Assembly (NCBI GenBank): GCA_027315345.1
Contig: DAHUYE010000036.1
Span: 1 to 64,000, forward strand
From: Actinomycetota bacterium
Lineage (GTDB): Bacteria > Actinomycetota > Acidimicrobiia > Acidimicrobiales > JAJPHE01
Direction of reading: 5' to 3'
DNA length: 64,000 nt
The translations under genes and the position numbers were made by a program. Within the stretch, counting starts at the first letter, position 1. Each line of letters opens with the position of its first letter. The notes under the pieces were generated by a model. It made no database searches, was not told the origin of the DNA, and saw only the letters and a program-made list of their open reading frames with translations. Of this stretch, positions 50,174 to 59,034 are shown piece after piece.

Positions 50174-52489
50174 ATGGGCATGATTCGCAGGATCTGGGCA
50201 GACATGAGGACTCCGGAGCACCGGGTGCGGACACTGGTCACCGGAGCCGTCGTCCTCGTCCTGGCCGCCGGCGGAGGCGCGGCCGTGGCCATGCCGGGCG
50301 CCCCGGTGGCGTCGGTCCGATCCGAGCCGCCCGCCACGACCACCACCGCGGTTCCGGTGTCGACCACCAGCTCCATTGCGACCACGACCAACCCCGCTCC
50401 GGCCCCGGCCGTCCCGCACGCGGCCGCACCGGTCTCCCTGGTCGCCTACGGCGGCTGCACCCAGCTCCTGAACCAGGTCAAGACCGAGGCCCTGGCCGAG
50501 GTGGGCCCCTACGGGCTGGCCCAACCGGGTGGCTCGGGCGGGACCCCTACGGTCGCCTCCGGGACCGCCTCGTCCGGCGCCGCCCCGGCCCCGGAGGCGG
50601 CCACCGCCGCCCCGGCGTCGGGTGCCTCGAGCCCGACCGGCGCCTCCAACTCTCCCGATCTGGGCCCCGCCTCGGCCTCCTACTCCGGCACCAATGACCA
50701 GGAGGCGGGCGTGGACGAGCCCGATCTGACCAAGACCGATGGCCGGCTGCTGCTCGTGGTCCGCCACAATCCGGTCGGGCTGGAAGTGGCCGATGTCAGC
50801 ACTTCCACCCCACATCTGGACGGCTTCATCGCCTTGCCCCAGGTCGGTTATGACCCCCAACTGCTGGTGACGGGGGGGTACGCCGTCATCATCGGCCAGG
50901 GCCAGTGGGATGCCTCGTCCAACCAGACGGGCACCGAGGTGGACGTCATCAGTCTCAGCGACCCCGCCCACCCGTCGATCGTGCGCTCCTTCGATCTCCA
51001 GGGAGCCGAGCAGGGGGCCCGCCTCATTGCCGGACGGATTCTGGTGGTGCTGCAGGGTCAGCCCAACCTGCCCTTCGTCGATCCGTCCGGATCGAGCCCG
51101 GGCGAGTTGAACGCCGCCACCAGCCAGAACCGGGCCATCGTCAGGTCCTCCGCGCTCTCGAACTGGCTGCCGGCCGTGTCGGCTTCCCCGGGTAATCGGA
51201 CCCAGCTGGCGTCGTGCCAGGCGGCCCTGCACCCGACCGTGGCCTCGGGCCTGGGGACAGTTTCGGTGGTGAGCCTCAACCCGGCGTCAAGTCAGCCCGG
51301 TCCGGAAGTGACCGTGGTCGGCAACGCCTCGAGCGTCTACGCCAGCACCAAGGCCCTCTATGTCGCCACCTCCCCGTGGGCCGATCAGATCTACATGCGG
51401 CCGGAGATGGGGACGGCCATGCCGGGCCCGGGCGGACCGGCGCCGTCATCGGCGGACGGGATCACCACCGACATCCACGGATTCGACCTCTCCGATCCGG
51501 CCGCTCCGCGCTACCTCGGTTCCGGCGTGGTCCCCGGCACCCTTATCGGCCAGTACGCCCTGTCCGAGTACAACGGTGACCTGCGGGTGGCAACCACGGT
51601 CGGCCAGGCCACCCCCGCTCCCGGCGAAGGCAGCGCCCCCAGTCAGCTGTCCGACAGCCGGGTGACCGTACTGGCGCCCGAGGCCGGGGCGCTGGTCCCG
51701 GTGGGCAGCATCGGCGGGCTGGGCCAGGGCGAGAAGATCTATGGGGTCCGCTTCGTCGGGCCGCTCGGTTACGTGGTCACCTTCAATCAGACCGATCCCC
51801 TCTACGTGGTGGACCTGAGTGATCCGGCCCACCCCACTCTGGACGGGCAGCTGGCCCTGACCGGATACTCCTCGTTCCTGCAGCCGTTGGGCGGTTCCCT
51901 TCTGCTCGGTGTCGGTGAGGCCGTGGACTCCAACCTGCGCCAGACCGGCCTGCAGCTATCCGTGTTCGACGTGTCCAATCCGAACCGCCCGGTGCTGCGC
52001 TCCCGGGTGGAGATCAACGGGGCCAACTCCTCGGCCCAGAACGACCCCCACGCCCTCCTGTGGTGGCCCGGCCGCCGGCTGGTGGCCATGCCCGTCACCG
52101 ACTACCAGCAGGCGCAGCCAGCGGGGGGCGGGGCGGGGTCGTCCACCAACTCCTCGGGCTCGTCCGGCTCCGAGTTCAACGGCCTGATCGTCTGGCATGT
52201 CGACAACAACGGCTCCCTGCAGCAGGTGGCCCAGTTCGCCCAACCTCAGCCCCAGTCGGCTCAGCCCAGCCCGGGTGGGTGTGACACGTGCACCAGTTCC
52301 GGCGGAGCCTCGGCCCGCCCGGCCCCGGCGCCCGGCGGCGGGACCATGATGTATGTCCCGCTCTCCAACGGGATAGAGCGGGCCGTGGTGGTCGGGGATC
52401 TGCTCTACACCGCCTCGGATACGGGCATCATGGCCACCAACATGGACTCCTGGGCCCAAGCCGCCTGGCTGGCCTACCCGGCGTCCTGA
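50174..52489 (+). CDS. Secreted/membrane-anchored beta-propeller domain protein
   Basis: A 771-aa protein with an N-terminal signal or anchor (about residues 18-42, VRTLVTGAVVLVLAAGGGAAVAM), a Thr/Pro/Ala-rich linker, and the PF09826-type entry motif TNDQEAGVDEPDLTKTDG near 175. Repeated beta-propeller blades follow (VISLSDPAHPS, GFDLSDPAAPRY, VVDLSDPAHPT, VFDVSNPNRP). GAGGGGTGAGCC precedes the ATG. Its role outside the cell is unknown. The ECF sigma factor starts 16 nt after its end, so the three genes to 53925 may be one unit. Confidence 0.85.
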   Translation: MGMIRRIWADMRTPEHRVRTLVTGAVVLVLAAGGGAAVAMPGAPVASVRSEPPATTTTAVPVSTTSSIATTTNPAPAPAVPHAAAPVSLVAYGGCTQLLNQVKTEALAEVGPYGLAQPGGSGGTPTVASGTASSGAAPAPEAATAAPASGASSPTGASNSPDLGPASASYSGTNDQEAGVDEPDLTKTDGRLLLVVRHNPVGLEVADVSTSTPHLDGFIALPQVGYDPQLLVTGGYAVIIGQGQWDASSNQTGTEVDVISLSDPAHPSIVRSFDLQGAEQGARLIAGRILVVLQGQPNLPFVDPSGSSPGELNAATSQNRAIVRSSALSNWLPAVSASPGNRTQLASCQAALHPTVASGLGTVSVVSLNPASSQPGPEVTVVGNASSVYASTKALYVATSPWADQIYMRPEMGTAMPGPGGPAPSSADGITTDIHGFDLSDPAAPRYLGSGVVPGTLIGQYALSEYNGDLRVATTVGQATPAPGEGSAPSQLSDSRVTVLAPEAGALVPVGSIGGLGQGEKIYGVRFVGPLGYVVTFNQTDPLYVVDLSDPAHPTLDGQLALTGYSSFLQPLGGSLLLGVGEAVDSNLRQTGLQLSVFDVSNPNRPVLRSRVEINGANSSAQNDPHALLWWPGRRLVAMPVTDYQQAQPAGGGAGSSTNSSGSSGSEFNGLIVWHVDNNGSLQQVAQFAQPQPQSAQPSPGGCDTCTSSGGASARPAPAPGGGTMMYVPLSNGIERAVVVGDLLYTASDTGIMATNMDSWAQAAWLAYPAS

Positions 52490-52505
52490 CCGGGTTGGCC
52501 TGCCA

Positions 52506-53063
52506 TTGACCCTCGACCCCGCCTTCTCCTCTGAGGAAGTCGACCTTCTCCTCTCCGCCGCATCCGGTGACCCCACCTCGGTGCGCCGGCTCCTGGACGA
52601 GGTGGCCCCGGTGGTGTACGGATTCATCTTCGCCCGGGTCGGCGGGTCCCCGGTGGTAGCCGAGGATCTTCTTCAGGAGACGCTCTGCGAGGCGGTGCGA
52701 TCGGCGTCGGGCTTCCGGGGCGATTCCTCTCTGGCCACCTGGATGTGCGCCATCGCCAAACGACGTCTGGCCCGGCACTACGAGGCCGAGCGCAAGGCCG
52801 AAGTCGCCCGGCACGGTCTGCAGCTGGTGACCGAGGAGGACGAGGACCCGGAAGTGGAGCGGCTGGATCGCCAGGATGAAGTGGCCCGCGCCCTGGGCCG
52901 GCTCTCACCGTTGCACCGGCAGGTGCTGGTCCTCAAGTACCTCGATGACATGTCGGTGGAAGCCATTGCCCGCCAGTTGGGCCGCAGCCGGACCCAGATC
53001 CAGTCCCTGCTGCAGCGGGCGCGGCAAGGACTACGCAGCGAATTGGAGAGCGAAGATGGCTGA
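52506..53063 (+). CDS. ECF-type RNA polymerase sigma factor
   Basis: A 185-aa sigma-70 family protein with region 2 (VVAEDLLQETLCEAVRSASGFRGDSSLATWMCAIAKRRLARHY) and region 4 (LGRLSPLHRQVLVLKYLDDMSVEAIARQLGRSRTQIQSLLQRARQGL) joined by an acidic linker. The start at 52506 is TTG. Its stop overlaps the next gene (ATGGCTGA), the usual link to a cognate membrane regulator. Target promoters are not evident. Confidence 0.9.
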   Translation: MTLDPAFSSEEVDLLLSAASGDPTSVRRLLDEVAPVVYGFIFARVGGSPVVAEDLLQETLCEAVRSASGFRGDSSLATWMCAIAKRRLARHYEAERKAEVARHGLQLVTEEDEDPEVERLDRQDEVARALGRLSPLHRQVLVLKYLDDMSVEAIARQLGRSRTQIQSLLQRARQGLRSELESEDG

Positions 53064-53925
53064 ACAGCCGGCCGATATGGCCGAGGTCCTGCAGGGCATC
53101 GACCGTCCCCGCCCGCTGCCCGCCGGCCTTCGGGACCGACTCGAGATGGCCCTCTCCTCCGTGGCCCCTCCCGGTGCGGAGGAGGCGGCCCGGGCGCTTC
53201 CGCCCGGTCTCTCCGATCGGCTGAGCGGCCTCATCCTGGCCGAGGTGGGCCGACCCGGGGGCGAGATGGAAGCGAGGCGCTCAGCGGTCCGATGGGCCGG
53301 CCGCTGGCAGGGCGTTCTGGCCGGTGCGGCCGCTGCCGGCCTTCTGGTGGCCGCCGGGGTGGGGATCGGCCTCCATTCCGCCGGGCCGTCACGGAACTCG
53401 GCCACCGCCACGGGCTCGGCTCACCGGGGTGGCTCGGCATCCAATTCCAGCGGCATCAGTTCCGGCTCGCCCCTGAGCCCGACGGCCGCCCCGGCCCTAC
53501 CGGGAGTGGTAGGCGGAGCGCCGTCGACGGTCAGCCCCACCAGCTCCACTGCCACCGCCTCCGGCTCTGCCTCGGCCGGTTCAGCGACCGCCGCCGGCGG
53601 ATCGACGGGGACCCAGCCGGCCCCCGCTCCTCCCTCGGCCGCGGCCGAAGCCGCTCCGAGCGCCGCCCCTCAGGTCCGGTCCCTCAGCCCTACCCAGGGA
53701 CCGACCACCGGGGGCACCTGGGTCACCATCACCGGCATCAACCTGAGCGGCGCTACCGCCGTCCACTTCGGTACGACCGCCGCCAGCCAGATGGCGGTGG
53801 AGCCCAACGGCCAGGTCAGGGCTCTATCTCCGGCTCACCTGCCCGGATCGGTGGATGTGGTCGTCACCACATCGGAGGGCACCTCACCCACCACCCCAGG
53901 TGACGTCTTCGACTTCACCCCCTAG
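53056..53925 (+). CDS. Single-pass membrane protein with IPT/TIG domain, putative anti-sigma partner
   Basis: A 289-aa protein. Residues 1 to about 75 are cytoplasmic and helical (MAEVLQGIDRPRPLPAGLRDRLEMAL). One membrane span lies at about 92-112 (GVLAGAAAAGLLVAAGVGIGL). A long Ser/Thr/Ala-rich stalk follows, then a C-terminal IPT/TIG Ig-like domain (VRSLSPTQGPTTGGTWVTITGINLSGATAVHFG) facing outside. Position and topology suggest an anti-sigma factor, but there is no zinc-binding HxxxCxxC, so this is inference. An IPT/TIG sensor domain in that role is unusual. Confidence 0.7.
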   Translation: MAEQPADMAEVLQGIDRPRPLPAGLRDRLEMALSSVAPPGAEEAARALPPGLSDRLSGLILAEVGRPGGEMEARRSAVRWAGRWQGVLAGAAAAGLLVAAGVGIGLHSAGPSRNSATATGSAHRGGSASNSSGISSGSPLSPTAAPALPGVVGGAPSTVSPTSSTATASGSASAGSATAAGGSTGTQPAPAPPSAAAEAAPSAAPQVRSLSPTQGPTTGGTWVTITGINLSGATAVHFGTTAASQMAVEPNGQVRALSPAHLPGSVDVVVTTSEGTSPTTPGDVFDFTP

Positions 53926-53998
53926 TCCGTAGTTGGCCGACAGTTTGTCGACGCTTCGTGGAACCGGCTGTCGAGCATGTACACGCCCCTGCACCCCG

Positions 53999-54967
53999 TT
54001 ACGGGCCGAGGCGCCCCAGGATCTCCTTGGATGTGATCGCCCCCGGGGGCCATCCCTCCCTCACGGCCTGCCTGGCCAGCAGACAGACCAGCTCGTTGGC
54101 CGGGGTGGGCACCCGGTGGAGCCGGCCCAGGAGGACGATCTCCCCGTTGAGGAACTCGGTTTCGATGGCGCCGGTGCCCCGGGCCAGGCTCTGCCACGAG
54201 GAGTCACCCAGTCTTTCGGCGCCGTTAACCTTCCCGAGCTGGAGGTGTTGGCCGCGCCGCTCGCGGTCCTCCTCGGCCGAGGCGTAGTCGATGCCGGCCG
54301 CCTGGTAGCAGGACTCGGCCTCCTCCCGCAGTCTCCGGTTGAGCGGGCCCCCCCTCTCCTCCGGGCCGCACAGAGCGCTGATGACGTTGCCCAGGTTCAT
54401 CAAGAGCTTGGTGTACTTCCAACGCATCACGTCGGCCCGGACCTCGCTGTCGATGGTGGAGCGCCGGAAGGCTTCGGCCACGGCCGAGGCGGTGGCGTCG
54501 GTGCCGGAGGGATAGCGGCCGATATCGAGGATGGCTGAGGTCGGAGCGGAATAGGCGATGACCACGCCCGGCTCCATGTGGCCGGCCGGGCAGGCGACGA
54601 AGACCCCGTACACCGACTCGAAGCTGCGCAACATCACCCGCTCGTTGACCACGCCGTTCTGGAGACAGACGATGGCCACCGAAGGCGGTGCGGAGCGGAC
54701 CAGGGCGTCGCGGGCGGCGGATGTGTCCTGTCCTTTGACGGCCAGGAGGACGACGTCGTCATTCCTCCAGTCGATCTCGGCCGGATGCTCCCTCACCTCC
54801 GGGTGCAGGGTGACACTGCCGGCGGGGGAGTCGATCCGCAGGCCGTGCTCGGCCAAGGTCGCCCGGTGTCGGCCCCGGGCCAGCAAACTCACCTCATGAC
54901 CGCTCTCGGCCAGGCGGCCCCCGACCACCCCTCCGATGGCGCCGGCCCCGTAGACGATGAACCTCAT
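53999..54967 (-). CDS. Ketopantoate reductase (PanE/ApbA)-family oxidoreductase
   Basis: A 322-aa NADPH-dependent enzyme. Rossmann start MRFIVYGAGAIGGVVGGRLAESGHEVSLLARG, the DDVVLLAVKGQDTSAARDAL and VCLQNGVVNERVM motifs, then the all-helical C-domain with KYTKLLMNLGNVISAL (catalytic Lys region) and the NGEIVLLGRLHRVPTPANELV stretch. Could be the pantothenate-pathway enzyme or a related ketoacid reductase; no pan gene is nearby. Confidence 0.85.
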   Translation of the reverse strand: MRFIVYGAGAIGGVVGGRLAESGHEVSLLARGRHRATLAEHGLRIDSPAGSVTLHPEVREHPAEIDWRNDDVVLLAVKGQDTSAARDALVRSAPPSVAIVCLQNGVVNERVMLRSFESVYGVFVACPAGHMEPGVVIAYSAPTSAILDIGRYPSGTDATASAVAEAFRRSTIDSEVRADVMRWKYTKLLMNLGNVISALCGPEERGGPLNRRLREEAESCYQAAGIDYASAEEDRERRGQHLQLGKVNGAERLGDSSWQSLARGTGAIETEFLNGEIVLLGRLHRVPTPANELVCLLARQAVREGWPPGAITSKEILGRLGP

Positions 54968-55020
54968 CCAGCCGAGCTTAGGTAAACGGTTGCGTTCCGG
55001 CCCCGGGCTGACAGGCCAGA

Positions 55021-55860
55021 ATGGGCCGGGTGCGGAGTACAGCGACCGGCGTCGCCATGGTGGCTCTCCTGGGCCTGGCCGGGGCCGGATGTGCAGCCGG
55101 GTCCAAGCCCCCGGGTCCGCCGGTCGGCCCCGCCGCCGCCTTCGTCCCCATTATCGAGCCCTTCGACCCGGGGCACCCGGCTCTGGCCCGGACCGGCGGA
55201 GGAACCTGTTCGGATGCTCAGACCACCGTGGCCATGGAGAACTGCTACGAGGCCAACGCCGAGAATGCCGACGCGGCCATCGATTCGCTGAGAAGGTCAC
55301 AGTTTGCCGTCGCCACCGCCGCGGGCAAGGCGGCCATCAACGCCGACGATGAACGCTGGATCAAGGGCCGGCCTCAGATATGTGCCGCCGCCTATCAGAG
55401 CGGGGGCAGCATCGATGAGGTGGATATCGCCTCGTGCCTGGCCGACGTCAGCGTCGCCCGGCTGGACGGGCTGCGGGGCGTTGCGCCCGAGGGGCACCTG
55501 CAGGGGACGGACAACACCGACGTCAGCCAGCTGGCCTACTTCACTGCCGCCGACGGCACCCGCGTAGGTCTCATCCACACCCACGGAGACCAGACCGGAG
55601 GGGCGGTGGTGGCCTGGGTGATCATCGGGGGCTACCGCGGCTACCGGGTCGAGCCGGCCCAGTTCCGCTATGTGGACGGAAGCTTCACCGACCTCGGCAT
55701 TCTCCAGGATGGCTCCGCCGCCGGCCACCAGGTCGGGGTCGGAAGGATGTACCAGTTCAGTGTCGACTATTCCCGCCTGGCCTCCGATCCGGGGGCGGCC
55801 AACGCGACGGGCGGATTCGACGTCGGGGCCGGGGGCGTGACCGAGGCCGTCTTCCGCTGA
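55021..55860 (+). CDS. Lipoprotein with LprI/DUF1311-like domain
   Basis: A 279-aa protein with a lipobox signal (VAMVALLGLAGAGC). A Cys-rich helical domain follows (CSDAQTTVAMENCYEANAENADAAIDSLR...W...PQICAAAYQSGGSIDEVDIASCL...RLDGL) that fits lysozyme-inhibitor LprI-type DUF1311 domains. A C-terminal beta domain follows. LprI in M. tuberculosis inhibits lysozyme. Function here is by analogy only. Confidence 0.75.
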   Translation: MGRVRSTATGVAMVALLGLAGAGCAAGSKPPGPPVGPAAAFVPIIEPFDPGHPALARTGGGTCSDAQTTVAMENCYEANAENADAAIDSLRRSQFAVATAAGKAAINADDERWIKGRPQICAAAYQSGGSIDEVDIASCLADVSVARLDGLRGVAPEGHLQGTDNTDVSQLAYFTAADGTRVGLIHTHGDQTGGAVVAWVIIGGYRGYRVEPAQFRYVDGSFTDLGILQDGSAAGHQVGVGRMYQFSVDYSRLASDPGAANATGGFDVGAGGVTEAVFR

Positions 55861-55873
55861 CCGGACCGACGGT

Positions 55874-56392
55874 TCAGGCGGTGGGTGCCTTGGCCTCCAG
55901 CATGTAGCCCCGACCGGGGAGGGTGTGGATGGAAAGTCCGGTCTGCGCCAGCCGGCGGCGCAGTCGCAGGACCTGGATGCGTAGGTTGCCCCGGCTGTCG
56001 GTTCCACTTCCCCAGCCCGCCGCCAGCAGCTCATCGGTGGCCACCGCTTCTCCCAGCCGGTCGAGCAGGAGCCGGAACAGCCGGGCCTCCAGGGGAGGAA
56101 GGTCGACCCAGCGGTCGCCCATGTGCAGAATGCCCATGGAGTCGAGGTGGGGCCGCTCCTGGCCGCTGTGGAAGCGGAGGCGCTTCAGCAGGGCGGTTGC
56201 CCGGGCCGAGATGTCCTCCTCCGAGGCCGGCAGCCTGACCCAGTCCTCTAGGCAACCCTCGACCGGGGGTAGCTCGGCTCCGCTTTCCACCAGGTAAAGG
56301 CGGCCCGGCCCGGCCGCCCCCTGCAGAGCGACGGGTGGTCCCGGCCAGGGGATGAAAGCGACCCCGTCCACGCCAAGGTCAGATGCCGTCAC
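55874..56392 (-). CDS. Winged-helix (OmpR/PhoB-type) DNA-binding protein without receiver domain
   Basis: A 172-aa protein. Its C-terminal ~95 residues form an OmpR-type winged helix: LHMGDRWVDLPPLEARLFRLLLDRLGEAVATDELLAAGW and the GNLRIQVLRLRRRLAQTGLSIHTLPGRGYML region. The N-terminal part is short and lacks the receiver Asp/Lys residues, so it is not a normal response regulator. GTG 56392 follows GGAAG. It diverges from a TolB-like lipoprotein gene across a palindrome-rich spacer it may bind. Confidence 0.82.
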   Translation of the reverse strand: MTASDLGVDGVAFIPWPGPPVALQGAAGPGRLYLVESGAELPPVEGCLEDWVRLPASEEDISARATALLKRLRFHSGQERPHLDSMGILHMGDRWVDLPPLEARLFRLLLDRLGEAVATDELLAAGWGSGTDSRGNLRIQVLRLRRRLAQTGLSIHTLPGRGYMLEAKAPTA

Positions 56393-56439
56393 GGCCTCGC
56401 TTCCACCCCGGGTCCGGTCCGGACACAGAGCTACCTTGT

Positions 56440-56524
56440 CCCGGGGATGTTTCCCCGGGTTTGCCCGATCGTTACGGTCACGCGAACTCCCGATAGTTCG
56501 GTTTCGTTTCGGCCCGGGCCGAAA
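56440..56524. promoter_or_regulatory. Three palindromes in divergent intergenic region
   Basis: CCCGGGGA/TCCCCGGG (56440-56447 and 56452-56459), CGAACT/AGTTCG (56483-56488 and 56495-56500) and an 18-bp perfect palindrome TTTCGGCCCGGGCCGAAA (56507-56524) lie between the winged-helix gene and the TolB-like lipoprotein gene. Confidence 0.65.
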
Positions 56525-56587
56525 AACATTCACGCCCAGGCGGTGGGGCGCGTCCGATCCACCCCAAATGTGGCGCGAAGGTATGTC

Positions 56588-58099
56588 ATGGGGTTGATGA
56601 ACGGCGGACCCTCGAGAATCCAGATCACGACGGGACGCGCCTATCGCGCCACCGTCACCGCTGGGCTGGTGGTGATGCTGCTGACGGCGGCCTCCTGTGG
56701 CACCGCCGCCGGCTCTCGGCGCGCCTCGACCCACGGATCGACCGGTGCGGGCGTAACCGGTTCGCCGGCGCGGGCCGCTGCCCGCGGAATGGCCAGCGGG
56801 GCGCCCCCCACCTCGACAGCCAGCCCCGCCGGCGGGACCGGGGTTGACGTCGGGAGTGGCTCGACCCCGGTCACCAGCGGCCGTACCTCGGACGGTCCGC
56901 CCACGACGGTGGCCACCGCCGACCGCCAGCCCCAGATCGACGCCTCTGCTCTGAGTGGCACCCGGCTGGCTTTCGTCTCCGGCCTTGGGCTGTGGGAGGT
57001 GAACTCCGGCGTCCTGAATGAGGTGGCCGACCCCACCGGGTTTGTTCCCTCCCACCCGGTCTTCTCCGCCGATGGTCGCTGGCTGGCCTTCCTGGAGACG
57101 CCGTCGGGTTCCTCCACTGCCGCGCCCGAGCTTTGGTTGGCCACCTCGGCCGGCCGGTCCGCCCACGTGGTCAGCGCCGCTCCCGACCCCGAGTCCCTGC
57201 AGTGGTCCCCGTCGGGGGCGAAGCTGCTCGTCACCACGGCCGGAGCCACCGGGCCGGCCGAGGTGCTGGTGGTGGATCCGAGTGGGTCGACCACCCAGTT
57301 GGGCTCGGGGCTGGTGGCCTCGGCAGCCTGGTCGCCGGACGGCACCGAGGTCGGTGTCTCTCTCACCAATCACGGGGCCGCCGGCTTCACCTCCGTCATC
57401 GAGTCCGTCCCCGCCAGCGGTGGGCTGCCGACGGTGTGGCAGACCAACACCCAGGACGTCCTGGAGGTGGCGGAGTGGTGGAGCGGATGGGGGATCATCT
57501 ACTGGGACGACCCCGATGGCTCGGCGTCCATAGCCGCCGATGGCCTTCAGCTGGACGCCCTCTCGGGGGCGGCGCAGACCCCGCATCCGTTGGCCGACAC
57601 CCTGGTTCGATCCGACTGGCTGGCCGCCGGGCCCGAGGGCGCCGCCGCCCTGGTGGAGGGAGGGGACCGGCTGGAGTGGGACGGCAAGACAGTGGCCGTC
57701 TGCAAGCCCTACGGCTGCCAGTCGGTCCCGACGCCGAGCGGGTCGGTCACGGTCGACCCGGCGCTGTCGGCCCAGGGCCAGCTGGCCTACGTGCAGGGCA
57801 GCGCCAGCCAGAGCTTCGATTCGGGTCCCGCCGCCGTGTCCGCCTGGGAGGCGGGGCACAGCCTGTGGGTCCAGCCGGCTGGGTCCCGCTCACCCGTGCA
57901 GCTGGTCGGCGGCGCCGGAGCCAACGCCCCGGTCTGGTCATCCGACGGCCGGCGGCTCATGTTCGTCAAGGACGCTGCTCTGTGGATGCTCCCGGCCACC
58001 GGCGGCACGCCCGTGGAAGTGGCCTCAGATCTGAGCGTCCCGCCCTCGTACTACGGCCAGGTCCAGTGGCTGTTCCAGTTCGCCTGGGCCCCGGCCTGA
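56588..58099 (+). CDS. TolB-like WD40/beta-propeller lipoprotein
   Basis: A 503-aa protein with an N-terminal lipobox (VTAGLVVMLLTAASC), a Ser/Thr/Gly/Pro linker, and TolB-like propeller blades such as HPVFSADGRWLAFLETP, SLQWSPSGAKLLVT, AAWSPDGTEVGVS and PVWSSDGRRLMFVKDAALWML. GAAGG upstream of ATG 56588 supports the start. Probably an extracytoplasmic scaffold or sensor; in some actinobacteria such lipoproteins (LpqB) pair with two-component systems. The divergent winged-helix gene fits a regulatory link. Confidence 0.82.
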   Translation: MGLMNGGPSRIQITTGRAYRATVTAGLVVMLLTAASCGTAAGSRRASTHGSTGAGVTGSPARAAARGMASGAPPTSTASPAGGTGVDVGSGSTPVTSGRTSDGPPTTVATADRQPQIDASALSGTRLAFVSGLGLWEVNSGVLNEVADPTGFVPSHPVFSADGRWLAFLETPSGSSTAAPELWLATSAGRSAHVVSAAPDPESLQWSPSGAKLLVTTAGATGPAEVLVVDPSGSTTQLGSGLVASAAWSPDGTEVGVSLTNHGAAGFTSVIESVPASGGLPTVWQTNTQDVLEVAEWWSGWGIIYWDDPDGSASIAADGLQLDALSGAAQTPHPLADTLVRSDWLAAGPEGAAALVEGGDRLEWDGKTVAVCKPYGCQSVPTPSGSVTVDPALSAQGQLAYVQGSASQSFDSGPAAVSAWEAGHSLWVQPAGSRSPVQLVGGAGANAPVWSSDGRRLMFVKDAALWMLPATGGTPVEVASDLSVPPSYYGQVQWLFQFAWAPA

Positions 58100-58114
58100 G
58101 GCACCGGCGGCGCC

Positions 58115-58927
58115 TCAGTCCAGGGCGGCGGCCAGGTGCCCTGTCACCAGGGCGTTCCATTGATCGGGCGTCTCGAAGTAGGGGGAGTGGCCGGCCCCTT
58201 CCACCACCTCCACCCGGGCGCCCGGCACGGACGCCGCCACCCGGTGGATCCAGGCGGGCGGGAAGATCTCGTCCTCGCTGCCGACGATGAACAGCACCGG
58301 GCAGTTGATGCCCGCCGTCTCGGCGGCGGTGAAGGTGGTGGTGGTCAGCCCGGTCAGGGCCCCGGCCCGCTCGGCGTTGGGCAGGCCCCAGCCCCCGAGC
58401 TGCTGGTAAAGCAGGGCCCGGTCGGGATGGGCGCTCCGGAAGGCCGCCCCCAGGGCGGGATGGTCGCCCACCACCGGCTGGGCCTGCCTGGGCAGGGAGC
58501 GGCGCTGCGTCCACTCCGGCACCGGGATGCCGCCCAAGGTGTCGGCCAGCACCAGGCTGGCCACCAACTCGGGCCGGGCCAGGGTCAGTCCCATGGCGGC
58601 CCACCCGCCCATGGACTGGCCCACCACGTGGGCTCGTTCGACCCAGAGGTGGTCGAGAAGGGCAGCCAGGTCAGCGGCCGCCACCGAGGGAGAAGCCGCT
58701 CCGGAGCGGTTGGTGGAGCGCCCGAAGCCCCGCTGGTCCCAGGTGACCACCCGGAAGGCCCGGCAGAACCAGGCCACCTGCTGGAACCAGACGGCGTGAG
58801 TCCCGCCGGCGCCGTGGCCCAGCACCAGCCAGGGGGCGGGTTCCTCCCCGCAGACCTCGTAGTAGAGCTGCTCTCCCTCCCGCTCCAGGAAGCCGGTGGT
58901 GCGCGGAACGCCGAATTCGCTCATCAT
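58115..58927 (-). CDS. Alpha/beta-hydrolase
   Basis: A 270-aa serine hydrolase: LVLGHGAGGTHAVW oxyanion loop, nucleophile elbow GQSMGG near residue 110, the acid residue in VLFIVGSEDEIF, and the catalytic His in GAGHSPYFE. Cytoplasmic. Typical of esterases or ring-cleavage C-C hydrolases; substrate unknown. Starts ATGATG at 58927, divergent from the ABC transporter genes. Confidence 0.88.
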   Translation of the reverse strand: MMSEFGVPRTTGFLEREGEQLYYEVCGEEPAPWLVLGHGAGGTHAVWFQQVAWFCRAFRVVTWDQRGFGRSTNRSGAASPSVAAADLAALLDHLWVERAHVVGQSMGGWAAMGLTLARPELVASLVLADTLGGIPVPEWTQRRSLPRQAQPVVGDHPALGAAFRSAHPDRALLYQQLGGWGLPNAERAGALTGLTTTTFTAAETAGINCPVLFIVGSEDEIFPPAWIHRVAASVPGARVEVVEGAGHSPYFETPDQWNALVTGHLAAALD

Positions 58928-59022
58928 CCCTTACCGGGCCGGCGGGTCACCGGCCGACACTATGTGACCGATGCCACTCCTGGCGCCCGGCGCCGGCCTT
59001 GGGCCGGAGAGGGAGGCTCCTC

Positions 59023-59028
59023 TACCCT
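59023..59028 (+). promoter_or_regulatory. -10 element of a leaderless promoter
   Basis: TACCCT is followed by GCGGGG and then the ATG at 59035. The GGGG could also act as a weak ribosome site. Confidence 0.45.
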
Positions 59029-59034
59029 GCGGGG

